Shown in pieces: positions 12,323 to 24,521 of a stretch of DNA of 64,000 nt; within the stretch, counting starts at the first letter, position 1; each line of letters opens with the position of its first letter. A program made the position numbers and the translations under genes. Origin of the DNA: Trichoderma breve (taxonomy: Eukaryota; Ascomycota; Sordariomycetes; Hypocreales; Hypocreaceae); assembly GCF_028502605.1 (NCBI RefSeq), contig NC_079232.1, positions 1,550,001 to 1,614,000 on the forward strand, given 5' to 3'. Below the pieces are notes generated by a model. That model had not been told where the DNA came from, ran no database searches, and saw only the letters and a program-made list of their open reading frames with translations.

Positions 12323-13401
12323 ATGAAGTGCTGGCAGCTTCTCTCTCTTGCAGCTGTTGTAGCTAGCAGTCCCGTGCCATCCATCAAGGACTACACTCGG
12401 CTGCTTAGAGCTCGACAGAGCGATACAAGCTTCACTGCTACACAGCAAGAGCTCAACAACTTCGGCTTCATCGTCCAGTATGCCGGAGCTGCATACTGCA
12501 ACTCCGAGACACCAGCTGGTCAGGCCGTCACATGCTCTGATGACGGTTGCCCTGACGTTGCGGGAACTGTTGTCAACTCCTTCACGTGAGTAACACTTAC
12601 ATCTCCATAATAAAAGAAACAGTTTAACCATTACTATATAGTGGTTCCGTCACTGGCATCGGAGGCTTCGTTGCTGTTGACAGCACACACCAGCAAATCA
12701 TCCTCTCATTCCGTGGAAGCAACAACCTCCGCAACTTCATCACGGATGTTGTCTTTGGCTTCACAGACTGCTCACTCGCCGATGGCTGTGAAGTCCACGA
12801 TGGCTTCAACGACGCTTGGAATGAAGTCGCCAGCGCTGCCACAGACGCTCTCACACAGGCCCGTGCCGCCAATCCTTCCTTCGAAATCGTCTCCACGGGA
12901 CATTCTCTCGGTGGTGCCGTCGCTACTCTCGCCGCTTCGGTCCTCCGCACTCAGGGCTTCGCAATTGATGTCTACACATTTGGATCTCCCCGTGTTGGCA
13001 ACGACGTCTATGCCAACTTCGTGACCAGCCAGCCTGGTTCTGAGTTCCGCGTCACTCACTTTGACGACCCTGTCCCCCGTCTTCCCCCTATCATCTTTGA
13101 CTACCGCCACGTCTCTCCCGAGTTCTGGCTCTCTGCCGGCGATGGCTCAAACATTGACTACACCGTGGCCCAAATTGAGGTTTGCACTGGTATCGCCAAC
13201 GTGGATTGCAACGCTGGCACCTCTGGACTTGACATTACTGCTCATTCCAACTATCTCCGTAAAGTCTCCGCCTGTGCTCCCTCACCTCTGCAGTTCAAGC
13301 GTGATGACGGCAACTCTACCGGCTATGATCAAGAGACTATTGACAGGATCAACAAATGGAGCCAAGAAGACCAGGCCTATGTCACCGGTGGACAGGCATA
13401 A
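12323..13401 (+). CDS. secreted class 3 lipase
   Basis: Triacylglycerol lipase of the fungal class 3 (Thermomyces/Rhizomucor) type, 340 residues, exons 12323-12585 and 12642-13401 around a 56 nt intron. A signal peptide (residues 1-16) is followed by a short propeptide with a dibasic-like LLRAR site. The catalytic triad is readable: Ser176 in GHSLGG, Asp230 in DDPVPRLPP and His289 in DITAHSNYL. FRGSNNLRNF before it fits the strand and loop that supply the oxyanion hole. Paired Cys residues suggest disulfides, and the C-terminal 35 residues are an extra charged tail after the family core. It is the divergent neighbour of the GH3 enzyme, so both may answer to nutrient signals; this is inference. 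Confidence 0.93.
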
Positions 13402-13845
13402 TAAAATTCACATGGCAAGAAATGATGTTTTACACGGCGTTATAAGGGCTCTTGAATCTTGGGAAAAGAAAATTAGGAGGTGAAATGGACAGAACCAGTT
13501 TTGCAGAAAGGGATGGTAAACCCAGATGTTTCCTCATCGGCATGTTTCAACAGGCTAGGGTGTATGAATTCCAAGCACATAACAAAGGCGGAAATGTACA
13601 AAGCATTGATCGTATATAAGCACAATTGTAAGGAACAATGTTGAACTGACACGTTCATTAACTGAATGATTCTATTATATCCGTTTACTGTACGTGCCTT
13701 AAAACTCCAGGATATAGTGCCGACTACGAGTGGGAAACAGTTTGAATCCTCTAAGAAGTAACGTAAAAGTCATATGCAGTGGCTTCATGCCAACATTATA
13801 GCCCATTCTGCCCAGCGCGAGTCTCACACAGGAAGACAAAAGCAC
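13402..13845. other. convergent intergenic, 444 nt
   Basis: Space between the 3' ends of the lipase and RAD7 genes; it should contain both polyadenylation regions. No gene seen. Confidence 0.6.
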
Positions 13846-15857
13846 TTAATGGGTCCCCTCAGTTATCATTCCCTGAGCATTGGGTACGCCAACCAATATG
13901 ACACCCCGCGGCACTCTGACTTCCTTGACCTTCATGCAACCAAAAACATTCACCTCTTTGATATTCGGGCAAGCTCGGAATATGGATCCGAGGATGAAGT
14001 CTGTGACTTCTTCGCAGAAGCTAATCTCAAGATGTCGCAATTCCGGATACTGTTTCGATCCGTCAAATACTTCTTCAAAAGCTTGGCGAGAAATGTGTCG
14101 GCAAGCATGCACATTGATATGTCTCAATGTGTGCCCAGAGTGATTCATAAGCGCTTTGAATCCTTCGCTACAGAGCCCGATGTTGTTAGGATTCTCCCGC
14201 GGACGAGCAGCATCCAGCTGTCGGCACTTTTGCAAGTCCAAGAAATCCAGCGGCGGGTTCTCCCAGTCAGTAAAAAGTCGAGCGAAGCCCTCGTCTGTCA
14301 TAGTTTCGCTTTCCGTGATGCGAAGCTTGACTAGCGAACGGCAATTATTATGAATAGCTTCGAGAACACCATCGTCAGCATCGGGTACAATTTTAAAGGA
14401 CAACGTTCTGAGGTCCTTCCCGATCTGAGCGATACAATTCTTGAGAGCGTCTGATGAAAGATCCTGCTGCAGTTCTAGACTGAGGTGTCTCAGGGTAGAA
14501 AGATTTCCAATGGCGATTACTCCTGCATCTGTGACCTTTTGGTTATGGCAGACCTTTAGACGAGTCAACTCGGGGCAATGCTCCTTCAAGAATCCCAAAG
14601 TTTCGTCTCCGAAATGCTTGTCAGTATAATAGACCTGCAGTTCCTTCAATGCTTTGCCCTTGGCAGCGAGGAACTCGTGCCATTTATCCTCGCTTAGCAG
14701 ATTAGCACCATGAAGGTAGAAGCTTTCGAGAAGGATGTCCCTCGAGAGCAAGTAATCCATAACCTCATCTTTGAACTGGACTGCGCACCGCGCCTTGAAT
14801 TTCTTCAAGTTGGAGGCCACCTGGAAGATGTTGATGAATTCCTGGTGGCCCAGCTTTGCTCCATCGTAGATATGCAAAACCTCGGTAGATGGCTGCATAA
14901 ACAAAGGTAAAGTATCCGGTTTTAGCAAACGCCGCTTGGAAAATATTCGAGCAATCTTGTCGATGAGATGCTCTGGCAAGTCACCCAAGCTTTCCGCCAA
15001 GTCTACGTTCTTAGCCAGCGTTTGCACGCACAGGGTCGCAAGGCTTTTCGTTCCGACATCTCCGTCAAGCATTCGACTCTGGATGGTTCGTCGTGATCCA
15101 ACACCGCCTGTCTGCTTCCGAGGTTTCTTTTTAGGCTGTCCCTCTCGTTGCTTAGCCACCTCGCGCCCACAGGGAGCGCAGAGAAGGCCTCCTTCGGGTC
15201 CTGCCACGGAATAGGGAGTTACAGTGAAGCGCTTCCCGCATATTTCGCAGTTCTCCATTTGGCCGGGAAGCGGCGCCCGCCTCTCGTCAAAGATGGCCTT
15301 GGCTATGTCGTCATCGTCGTCATCGTCATCTCCAGCTCTCTTCTTGCGCTTCTTAAACGCTTTGCTAGCTTTGATCTTTTCTAAAGCTTTGGCTTTTTGT
15401 TCTGCTGCGCCATTACGGCCTCTAGTCGTCCGTGAGGAGGAGCTTGCCTCTACTGTTACTGTTACTGTTTCGACGGTTTCGACGGTTTCGGAAGCTTCGT
15501 TGTCTTGAGCTGGCTCGTCTTCACCGGCCTGTTGTCTTCGACGGTCCGCATCGATTCTAATTTGAGCAGCCGAGATATTATGCGACTGAGAATTGTGTCA
15601 GAAATATCAGACTACAAACAAGAGCACGCATCGAACCATACCGCAAGGAAATCGGTCAAGGCAGATTGACTAGATGAACAATGTCAGCTTAAACCGACAT
15701 AATCAATCACAATTTCGCTATACTCACGGCCCAGTAATGTTACGACTTGGTCGCCCATTCTGATTTTCGTCATACCGGCGTGAACGAACCCTGAGCACAA
15801 AAATTGGTCAGCCAGTATCGTTGCGAAGAGTTGGGCTCAAGTATGGAATACGAACAT
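13846..15857 (-). CDS. RAD7: nucleotide excision repair protein RAD7
   Basis: Partner of RAD16 in the complex that finds lesions in non-transcribed DNA (NEF4 in yeast). Inferred exons are 15857-15852 (only Met-Phe), 15759-15728, 15669-15642 and 15585-13846, total 601 residues. The N-terminus reads GPQSALTDFLASHNISAAQIR, which I know as the conserved RAD7 start region. A basic, Ser/Thr-rich and Asp-rich linker follows, then a CxxC-x(17)-CxxC zinc-binding-like pair (CEICGKRF...CAPCGRE), and from about residue 230 a run of leucine-rich repeats (for example LTRLKVCHNQKVTDAG, LRHLEISFCEEVTD). The internal exons join in frame without stops; the 6 nt first exon is the weakest part of the model. Confidence 0.88.
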
Positions 15858-16679
15858 GATGAGTCCGCGGGCGGCCAGGCAAGTCTCTAGATCTCTTCTT
15901 GCCCGGAATTTCTTTGCGATAATTCTATGCAAAATCTATTGTGTTTTATGTTTAACCGACTTCTGGAGAGTGGCGAAGAGAAATCTTTTCATGTCTCTCT
16001 AAGAGATTGTTTCGGGCGTTCTTTCACCCAGTGCAAATGGCAAGAGGCGTGTCGCCACTGTCGCGGAGATAACACGGTGTCACGTGATGTCTTCAATAAA
16101 CTCATTTAGCGATCGACACTGTCAAAGTTCACGACAAAGTACGGAGTCTACGCCACATCTCCGCTAGCTCTACAGTGTCCTTACAGTGCCGATCTGTCCA
16201 TTATGTCTCCCCTTATCATCGCACGTGCTTTCGCGTAAAGTGGCTATGCGCGTCCTCTTGCCAAAGTAGACACTGTGAATTGGCATGGCCACTAGGTTAG
16301 GTAGTCACGGTCGATGAGGCAAGTTCCTACCGACTTTTTCATCCAGTAACCGCTGCCGGTTCTTTTTTTCCCTTCTCCCACTTCATCAGATTCAAGCGAC
16401 CAGGCTGGCTTCATCAATCACTGTTGGACGCAAAGGCCAAGACGAGACATCAATTGCTCGTCCTCCGACAGTCATTTTGAAGCCTCCCTACAGCGCTTAA
16501 CCTGTAACTTGTGCTTACTTATTAGGCGGGTGAAGCCCCTTCTGATCTGCAGCCCAACTTGCTTCGTTCCATCGAAGCCATCCCTTTCTTTGCGGACTCA
16601 CTACAAACAAAATCCTTTTGTCGTTTCCCTGTTGTTTTCACGCCACTTCAATCGTCACCCGTATTGGTGAACAGTTACA
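15858..16679. promoter_or_regulatory. shared RAD7-RAD16 divergent promoter region
   Basis: 822 nt between the two start codons. Two CACGTG palindromes occur, at 16081-16086 and 16222-16227. The 363 nt before the RAD16 start (after the ATG at 16314) contain no ATG, as expected of a 5' leader. Whether one element drives both genes is an inference. Confidence 0.5.
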
Positions 16680-19600
16680 ATGCCTCGTGGTCGTCTATCC
16701 TTGAAGGCATCAGCCACCCCTGTCCCGAAGTCTTCCGGTATGATTACACATCCATATATCACCACAGTTAAATGCTCATTACTGACAAATTTTCAGAAAC
16801 TGGAAATGGTCCTGCCAGTGCGCCTGAACGTCTTACTCGCACTAGATCCGCGAGAAATCTTAGAGGGTCCTCTGCCGCAGATGAACTACAGTCACAAGAG
16901 ATCACACCGGCCAGGACTCTCCGGGGTAGATCACGTCTCATTGCAACTCTTGCGCAAGATGACGATACTATGACTTCGGAATCCATTTCTTCAGTCCCTA
17001 CACCATTTGGACAAACTTCTGAAAGTGGTTACTCAACGCCTGGAACTAGTAAACTCCCAAGCCCTGCTGAAGCAGCCACCATACCTAATGGAAAGACTTC
17101 GTCAGCCTTCGAAGTACAAATCCCTGCTAGAAGCAGGCTCCAGGGACCCGGTGGAGATGAGCGAGCATTACGACGCAGCATCTATTCCTTAAACGCCAAG
17201 AGTAAGAAAGTAACAGAAGTCCAGGACTCGGATGAAGAGGACGATGACTTTGCAGCAATCACTCGTGATGAGAAGGTTGCTCGACGCTTGCAAAATGAAT
17301 TCCATATGGAAAGCCTGAGGTCACGTCGCACTGAGGCAACTGATGCACAATCGTCTTTCTCGACTGAGGCATCGGGGAAGCGGCCAAGATCTCTCTCGGG
17401 GCCTACCGCAACACACAAGCGACTGAGCAAGAAGAGCAAAACTATTCCAGACTCTGACGATCTGTCTGAAGCTGATGTGGATATGGACGCTGAAATTGCT
17501 GCTGGTCTTGCACTAGAGGATGATCAATCAAACGGCGAGGCCCTTTCACTTGGTGAAGAGACTGAAGATGAAGGTGAAGAGGATGTTGAAGATGACGTTG
17601 AAGAGGATGTTGAAGATGACGTTGAAGAGGATGTTGATGAGGACATCGATGAGGACGTTGAAGATGAGATAGCAGCATCAACAGATGATGAGCCTTTGGC
17701 GGTTCAGAGGAAGAAGAAGAAGCCCGCAAGGGTTTATGCCAAGCGCGCCGCGGCCACTCGAACATCTACCAAGTTGGCAGATGCTCCCACAGCCGCCATA
17801 GCCGATTCGGAATCCGGAATGTCTGCGCTCCCGTCTGACTTCTCATCCGGTCTATCATCCGGCATCAGCTCGGCAGCTACTAGTGATAGTGAGAGCTCTG
17901 CTGTTCGTCAACCGCCATCTAGCGAATTGCGATCAATTGCATCTAGGCGACGGGCATTTAGAAGGGCTAAAAACAAAAGCCGTGTTGCCAAGGAACGAGA
18001 TCGTCTTGAGAAACATCACCCGGAACTAACCACCATGTGGACAGACCTTGAAAGTATGCCTGTGATGAAAGCTGGCAAAATTGACCAACCAGCGAGTATC
18101 TCAAGGCTATTAAAACCGTTCCAGCTTGAGGGCGTTGCTTGGATGAAGGCAATGGAGACAACGAAGTGGAAGGGTGGTCTTTTGGGTGATGAAATGGGAC
18201 TGGGCAAGACGATCCAAGCCGTCTCCCTCATCATGTCTGACTACCCAGCTAAGCAGCCCACTTTGGTCCTTGTTCCTCCCGTCGCTCTCATGCAATGGCA
18301 ATCAGAAATCAAATCTTACACAGATGGAACACTGAAGACTTTTGTGTTTCATGGAACTAATCAGAAAGCAAAAAATATCACTGTCAAAGAGCTCAAGAAG
18401 TTCGATGTCATTATGATGTCCTACAACAGCTTGGAGTCGATGTATCGCAAGCAAGAAAAGGGATTCAAACGGAAAGACGGCATATACAAGGAAAAGAGTG
18501 TCATTCACGCCATCACTTTCCACCGCGCCATCCTAGATGAAGCACATTGTATCAAAACGAGAACCACAATGACCGCCAAAGCGTGCTTCGCTTTGAAGAC
18601 AGTATATCGCTGGTGCTTGAGCGGCACACCACTGCAAAATCGAATTGGAGAGCTCTTCTCCTTGGTGAGATTCCTTAACATCACGCCATTTGCATCCTAT
18701 CTCTGCAAACAATGCCCTTGCTCAACGCTCGAGTGGTCAATGGACGAAAACAGTCGCTGTTCCGACTGTGGGCATGCGGGTATGCAGCACGTGTCTGTTT
18801 TCAACCAAGAGCTCCTTAATCCCATTCAGAAATTCGGTAACTTGGGTCCTGGTAGAGAGGCATTTAAGAAACTTCGTTTGATGACGGATCGTATCATGCT
18901 TCGGCGACTCAAGAAGGACCACACCAATTCCATGGAACTTCCTGTCAAAGAAGTCCATGTCGACCGTCAATTTTTCGGAGAAGAGGAGAATGATTTTGCC
19001 AATAGCATTATGACCAACGGACAGCGCAGATTTGACACTTATGTTGCGCAGGGTGTTCTCTTGAACAACTATGCCAATATTTTTGGCTTAATCATGCAAA
19101 TGAGGCAAGTCGCCGACCACCCTGATTTGATATTGAAGAAGAATGCAGATGGTGGCCAAAATGTTTTGGTTTGCTGTATCTGTGACGAACCAGCAGAGGA
19201 CACTATCAAGAGCCGTTGCAAGCATGACTTTTGCAGAGCGTGTGTGTCTAGCTATATCAAGTCGACCGATGAGCCAGACTGTCCGCGGTGTCATATTGCA
19301 CTAGTCATCGACCTTGAGCAACCCGAAATTGAACAGGATGAAGTGTTGGTCAAGAAGTCCTCGATTATCAATCGAATCAAGATGGAAAACTGGACATCTT
19401 CCTCCAAAATCGAGCTGCTTGTTCATGAACTTCACAAGCTGCGATCTGACAACGCTACGCACAAGTCAATTATTTTCTCACAGTTCACCACAATGTTGCA
19501 ACTCATCGAATGGCGACTTCGGAGAGCCGGAATCACAACTGTCATGCTTGACGGCAGCATGACTCCTGCTCAGCGGCAAGCCTCAATTGAGCACTTTATG

Positions 19601-19985
19601 AACAACATTGATGTAGAATGTTTCCTTGTTTCGCTCAAGGCTGGCGGTGTGGCACTCAACCTCACTGAGGCGTCACGAGTGTTCATCGTAGACCCGTAAG
19701 TAGAATCTCTTCTCAACTACGTTTTAGATCAGCTTGGGCTAATATCTTATTGCTAGTTGGTGGAACCCGGCTGCTGAGTGGCAGTCTGCTGATCGCTGTC
19801 ATCGTATTGGACAGCAACGACCTTGCGTCATCACACGTCTTTGTATCGAAGACTCCGTTGAAAGCCGAATGGTGTTGATTCAAGAGAAGAAGACGAGCAT
19901 GATTCACTCTACTGTCAATGCTGATGATAAAGCGATGGATACTTTGAGCCCCGAAGATATGCAATTCCTTTTCCGAGGCTCGTAA
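16680..19985 (+). CDS. RAD16: DNA repair ATPase/RING protein RAD16
   Basis: SNF2-family DNA translocase with an inserted RING finger; partner of RAD7 in global-genome nucleotide excision repair. Exons 16680-16737, 16797-19695 and 19757-19985 give 1,061 residues. The N-terminal 400 residues are Ser/acidic and low in structure, including a Glu/Asp/Val tandem repeat. Helicase motif I (GDEMGLGKT) is near residue 482, the DEAH box (ILDEAHCIK) near 599, and motifs V-VI (SLKAGGVALNL, then HRIGQQRP after the last intron) at the end. Between the two helicase lobes sits a C3HC4 RING (CCICDE...CKHDFCRAC...CPRCH, about 811-855), probably with ubiquitin ligase activity, as known for yeast Rad16. A further Cys cluster (CKQCPCS...CSDCGH) precedes it. 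Confidence 0.96.
17579..17650 (+). repeat. in-frame 24 bp acidic tandem repeat in RAD16
   Basis: The unit GTTGAAGATGACGTTGAAGAGGAT, with drift, is repeated about three times inside the second RAD16 exon, coding for alternating Val-Glu-Asp-Asp / Val-Glu-Glu-Asp. The copies are nearly identical in DNA, so the array expanded recently. Confidence 0.8.
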
Positions 19986-20832
19986 ATTTTGGTCTGGTTC
20001 GTCGATTCCGATGCAAACATGGTCGGGGTTCTCTGCCGTCAGGCATTAAATCTATAATTGCGAAAAGTATAACGGTTATGAATGATTTGAAGATTTGCTC
20101 AGGAGGCGTTAAGACGGTTAACACTTGCTCACGTTGAAGATTTTTTTTTGTTTTGGTACGAAGACGGTTATACATCAATGCCAGTAACACGCAAGCAAAA
20201 CCTTTACTTTCATGTTTGTAACCTTGAGTTTTCCTAGTTTCTGTCGTTGATAGGCAAAAAGTTCATAGAGAAAACAAGAAGCATCGTATATGTATTTTCT
20301 GCAAAGGGATCGTAAAACGTAAAACGGTATTCGGGTCTCAGATTACTACCGGATGGCGCCAGTTAGTTATGAGTCTAATGCTCACGATTAACGGCATCAA
20401 AAGATGCTTAAACGTACTAATGTTGGCAGCTAATACGGGAATGTGGTCATCCACAAGGAGCTCTTTGTGGACTACTTTAAATATTTAGCAAAGACACACA
20501 AAGACACATACACAAAAGATGACAGGGAAACACATGTATGCGATACAAAAACTTTTGATACGCTCTATTGAGGCATCTTTTTTCTTGACTGTCTATCGAC
20601 TCTTTTATAAATAATTGTTCAATATAGTAAAACCACACCATGAGTGTGGTCTAAGAAGCCTGGTATATTTGGTTCTCTGAAGTTTTCCCCTATTAGGAAG
20701 GCCACTTGGAGAACCATCAAAGACCAATGGCCAGAAAGTAAACCGCTCCCGCCCATCTCTTTCCCCCTTTTGTAAACGAATGATCCTGGCAAATGGATGT
20801 ATGCAAAGTCATTCGCTGTGAGGCCACGCTAT
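19986..20832. other. convergent intergenic, 847 nt
   Basis: Space between the 3' ends of RAD16 and ornithine decarboxylase. AT-rich stretches, no gene seen. Confidence 0.6.
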
Positions 20833-22179
20833 TTAGAGGTCCATGAGAGCCTTGGCACCAGGCTCGCTGCAGACATAGATGGTGTCGTGCGAGTTGGAGA
20901 ATCCATTAAACTGGGTGGCAGAGCACTTGGTGTAGGCTCCCATGTTCTCAAAGTAGAGCCAGTCACCAACATTGAGGATGCGCTGGAAGTGAGTGCTCTG
21001 GCTAATCTGGTCAATGCCATCACAAGTAGGGCCCCAGATGGAATACTCGACGCCATCGCCAGGGGAGCAGGGCTCGGCGGCGTACGTGTCGAAGAGGGTC
21101 TGACCACCACTATGGAGGATCTTGGCAACAGGGTGTTGGTGGTCAAACATGATGCTCGAAAAGTTGCCATAGACACCGTCGTTGATGTAAGCCATGTAGC
21201 TAGTGGCATCGACCGAAGGGTCATCAACGGTGCGACGAGCAATGATGTTGCACGCAATGGTGAAGGCGGTGGCAACATAGAAACGGCCAGGCTCGGCAAT
21301 GATATCGATGCCACATCCAGAGGGGAAATACTCGGTCAGAGCAGCATCAAGGACACCAGCCATCTTCTCAAAGGTCTCTCCGGTGAAGCCACCGCCGACA
21401 TCGAGGACTCGCAAGTGAAATCCGTAGGTGCGAGCCTGCTGGAAGACGGTGTGGGCATCGGTAACGGCCTTGTAGAAGGCTGTGGGATCGGAAGCGCCAG
21501 ATCCCACATGGAAGCTCACGCCAACGACGTTGAGGCCCAGTTCTTGGGCCAGGGCAAGGAGGCTCTCGGTAGTGTCCATGGGGGCACCGAACTTCATGCT
21601 GAGACGGCACAAGCTCGAGGTGTCATCAGTCATAATGCGGAGGAAGAGCTCTGCGCCGGGGAACAGCTTGGCGATCTTGTGGAGCTCATCAGCATTGTCA
21701 AAGGTCATCTGCTTGACACCAACCGACTTGACATAGCGGACATAGGAGTTGGTCTTGCAGGGTTGGGCATAGATGATGTGGTCTGGGCTGGTACCGAGGC
21801 CCAGGACCTGTTCAATCTCGCCCTTGGAGGCGCAATCAAAGCCCGTGCCGAGCGCAGCAAGAAGCTGGAGGACCCTGGGGTCAGGGTTACACTTGACGGC
21901 ATAGAAGGGCTTGATGCGGGGCAGGTTCTTCTTCCAGCGGAGATGCTGGCGGTAAACCTCACCAAGGTCTGCTACGAAGAAGGTATCTTCTTCACCGGGG
22001 TCGCAGAGCTCATGGTCAACGGCCCCCACGCGCTGGTGGAAGGCCTCACCGATCAATTGCTTCGGATCAACAGCAACATTGTTCTGAAGAGCGCCCAAAT
22101 ATTGGGGTTTCTTCTTCACAACATGATTATGGATGACATTTTGGACGTAATTGTCGAGGACAGCTGTTGCCATAACCAT
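20833..22179 (-). CDS. ornithine decarboxylase
   Basis: PLP-dependent enzyme making putrescine from ornithine, the first step of polyamine synthesis, cytosolic; orthologue of yeast SPE1 and Neurospora spe-1. Single exon, 448 residues. The PLP lysine is Lys96 in PFYAVKCN, the glycine-rich phosphate loop is DVGGGFTG, EPGRFYV follows, and the catalytic Cys386 is in GPTCDGID at the dimer interface. Start could be Met1 or Met3 (MVM); I used the first. The first 33 residues precede the conserved core and are shorter than in some fungi. The 534 nt upstream contain no ATG, suggesting a long leader; known fungal genes of this family are controlled by polyamines. A 477-codon open frame on the other strand is a codon-bias shadow. 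Confidence 0.96.
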   Translation of the reverse strand: MVMATAVLDNYVQNVIHNHVVKKKPQYLGALQNNVAVDPKQLIGEAFHQRVGAVDHELCDPGEEDTFFVADLGEVYRQHLRWKKNLPRIKPFYAVKCNPDPRVLQLLAALGTGFDCASKGEIEQVLGLGTSPDHIIYAQPCKTNSYVRYVKSVGVKQMTFDNADELHKIAKLFPGAELFLRIMTDDTSSLCRLSMKFGAPMDTTESLLALAQELGLNVVGVSFHVGSGASDPTAFYKAVTDAHTVFQQARTYGFHLRVLDVGGGFTGETFEKMAGVLDAALTEYFPSGCGIDIIAEPGRFYVATAFTIACNIIARRTVDDPSVDATSYMAYINDGVYGNFSSIMFDHQHPVAKILHSGGQTLFDTYAAEPCSPGDGVEYSIWGPTCDGIDQISQSTHFQRILNVGDWLYFENMGAYTKCSATQFNGFSNSHDTIYVCSEPGAKALMDL

Positions 22180-22713
22180 ATCCCAAGAGTTTGCGGGGGG
22201 GATGTCTTCTGTGAAGGAAAAGAAAAGTAGTTCGAAAGGGAGGTCCGAAGTTGTTTTCTAAGGAACGGGAATCTGTGCAGCTAAATAGGCAAGCGGTTTG
22301 TTAGGGTGGTCGAAAGCGATAGCAGACTGTTCCCTCAGTGATCTGGCGAGGCCTCCTCGACGACTCTTCCTCAGCGAGAGGAAGAACCGCAGAACTCCTC
22401 CTATGCGGCAGCTGATGGGTGTCGTTTAACGACGGGGACGGTGGCTGGTGACGAGGCGGCACGTCGAAAAGCAAAAAATCGGCGAGGTGCTTAGAGTGTC
22501 CAAGCGGCGGGTGGGGGGATGGTGTTGATGATGTGAGGTATCTTGCGAGCGCAGAAATCTTTGTCAATCACGGCCTGGGGAGCCGTGATGAGGGAGGTGA
22601 ATGCCTTTGTAGAAACCAAAGGCACCAAGACGGTATCGAAGAGGTATGGAGGAAGCTCTAGAGTAGCGGGAAAAAAGAAGCTTGTTAGCTCAATAGCTCG
22701 CAACGTAACAAAG
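22180..22713 (-). promoter_or_regulatory. probable long ATG-free 5' leader of ornithine decarboxylase
   Basis: Reading the minus strand, no ATG occurs in the 534 nt before the start codon; the next one upstream (22716-22714) opens an eight-codon ORF. Random sequence of this composition should have several. The end of the leader is not known. Confidence 0.45.
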
Positions 22714-24490
22714 CATAAGCTCAATTTATATCATTCAACTGGTGGCAAAGCAGCCATCATGCGCAAGCAAAAGCAAGGGAAATCCGCAGTCGGCGAGCCT
22801 CGCACAAACGCGAGATGGGAGTCATCCTGTGCGTTGTGGCGGTGACATTCGCCTCGTCACGGGAAAATCCGTGCAAAGGAGGTTGCGCCAATGAGGACAC
22901 GGAGCTGAAAAGGCGCACAAGAAAGAGAAAAATAAAAATGACCACATACCTAGAAATTGAGTCTAGAGCAACGGGAGCAGTTGTGAAGCAGCGGGAAAGT
23001 TGTTCGATGCAAAGCGCACAAGTGCGAATGAGAAAAAGGAGGATGCGGTTGAAAAGTTGTGTTGGTGACGAGGGGTCGAGCTAGGTTTTATCCTGTTTTG
23101 TGCTTAACGAGAAAAAAAAAATCAAAAATGGACGGCGAGTGCGGCATGTTGCGGTACGTACCTGCGTTGCAAGGAACCGGGAACGGCTGCCCACAATTTG
23201 GACAAATTTTTGCCTTTGGAGGGCATTTTAGTGGCAGCGGGGGGGCGGGAGACGGAAAACTGGAGCGGTAGCTGCAAGGCCCAATGGGCGAATAAGAGGC
23301 TGGCTTTTTGACGAGTTATCACGGAGTTAATTCGAGGTAAGGAGACACAGAGGGCACAGGATGGCATCTACTAATACAGGTACAGGTACTGTAAGCAGGC
23401 GAAGTGACCTCTATGTTACTCGCAAGATCACCTACCCAATACTGCTCTGAATTTATTAAACAGCGTCAAAGAGACTGGACGCAGAAGAATCGGGTTTGGT
23501 TCAAATTATCGATGAACAACCTTGTTCCCGATAGGTACAGTGTCACCCCCTGGCGGTAGCTGATCGCCTACAAGCTTCCCCCTGTCGATACACATCCACT
23601 GCTGCACGTTAGACTTTGCAGCGCATACCTCCAAAGGGCAGTGATGCAACATGCATGAGTACCTACTCCTCCGTCATTACAGCACGGTAGCACAAGCTGT
23701 TTATTTCGTGCATCCTACAGTACTCGTACCTAAAATTAAATGCCGCCTTTGTACTCGTACGTACATGTCAGAAGTTCTGTTGTGCCTTGGGCTGCCTCCG
23801 GAAAGTGGCTCTGCTGTGCCTCCATCAATCTCTCTCAATGCACATCCATCCATTCACACAAGCCCATAAGCTGAGTCTTCTTCTTTCTTCATGGTGGTCT
23901 CCCTCCATTTACACAAAAAACGAAACAAAACAATCCAGAAAAATAAAATAAAAGCCTCATATTTTTCTTTTATCCATTTCCCCCTCTCACGCGACTCTTC
24001 TACAGATCTGGCCAAAGGAGGCTGCTTTCCGTCATCGGAAGCCTCTCCCTCAGTCAGGCGTCATTGACAGCCGTTGACTGGCCGCACGAGCCTTTACGAT
24101 GCCGTGCCGCCGCCACACCGCAGCAGTGGAAAAAAAAAAGCACAACATAAATGATAAAACAATGCTAACTGCCCGTGACTGATTGGTTCGCTTTGCTCTG
24201 AAATCCCCGCTGAAAGTGAGGTGGTGATGCCTTTCATGCAAGGGAAACTCGCAGCTTTCTGGTCACCGCTGGTTTGCTCTTGTTCCTAAGCTGCTTAACA
24301 TGTCTAGTCTAATAGCTCCAGGCACCATATGCAGGTTCACGTAATGCTATTCCTGGAATAGTAAATTAGTACTAATATCGGTGTTTGCCATGCAGAGCCA
24401 AGATCAGGATGCCTAGAGTTCCGAGACAAGTACACACTCTCCTACCTGCAGTTAGACGCCCGGTACCGTATCTCACTCACATACTCGTAG

Positions 24491-24521
<31 letters not shown>

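Noticed and set aside
20797..22230. 477-codon open frame on the plus strand
   Set aside because: It lies exactly opposite ornithine decarboxylase; it is a shadow of GC-biased third positions and has no domain.
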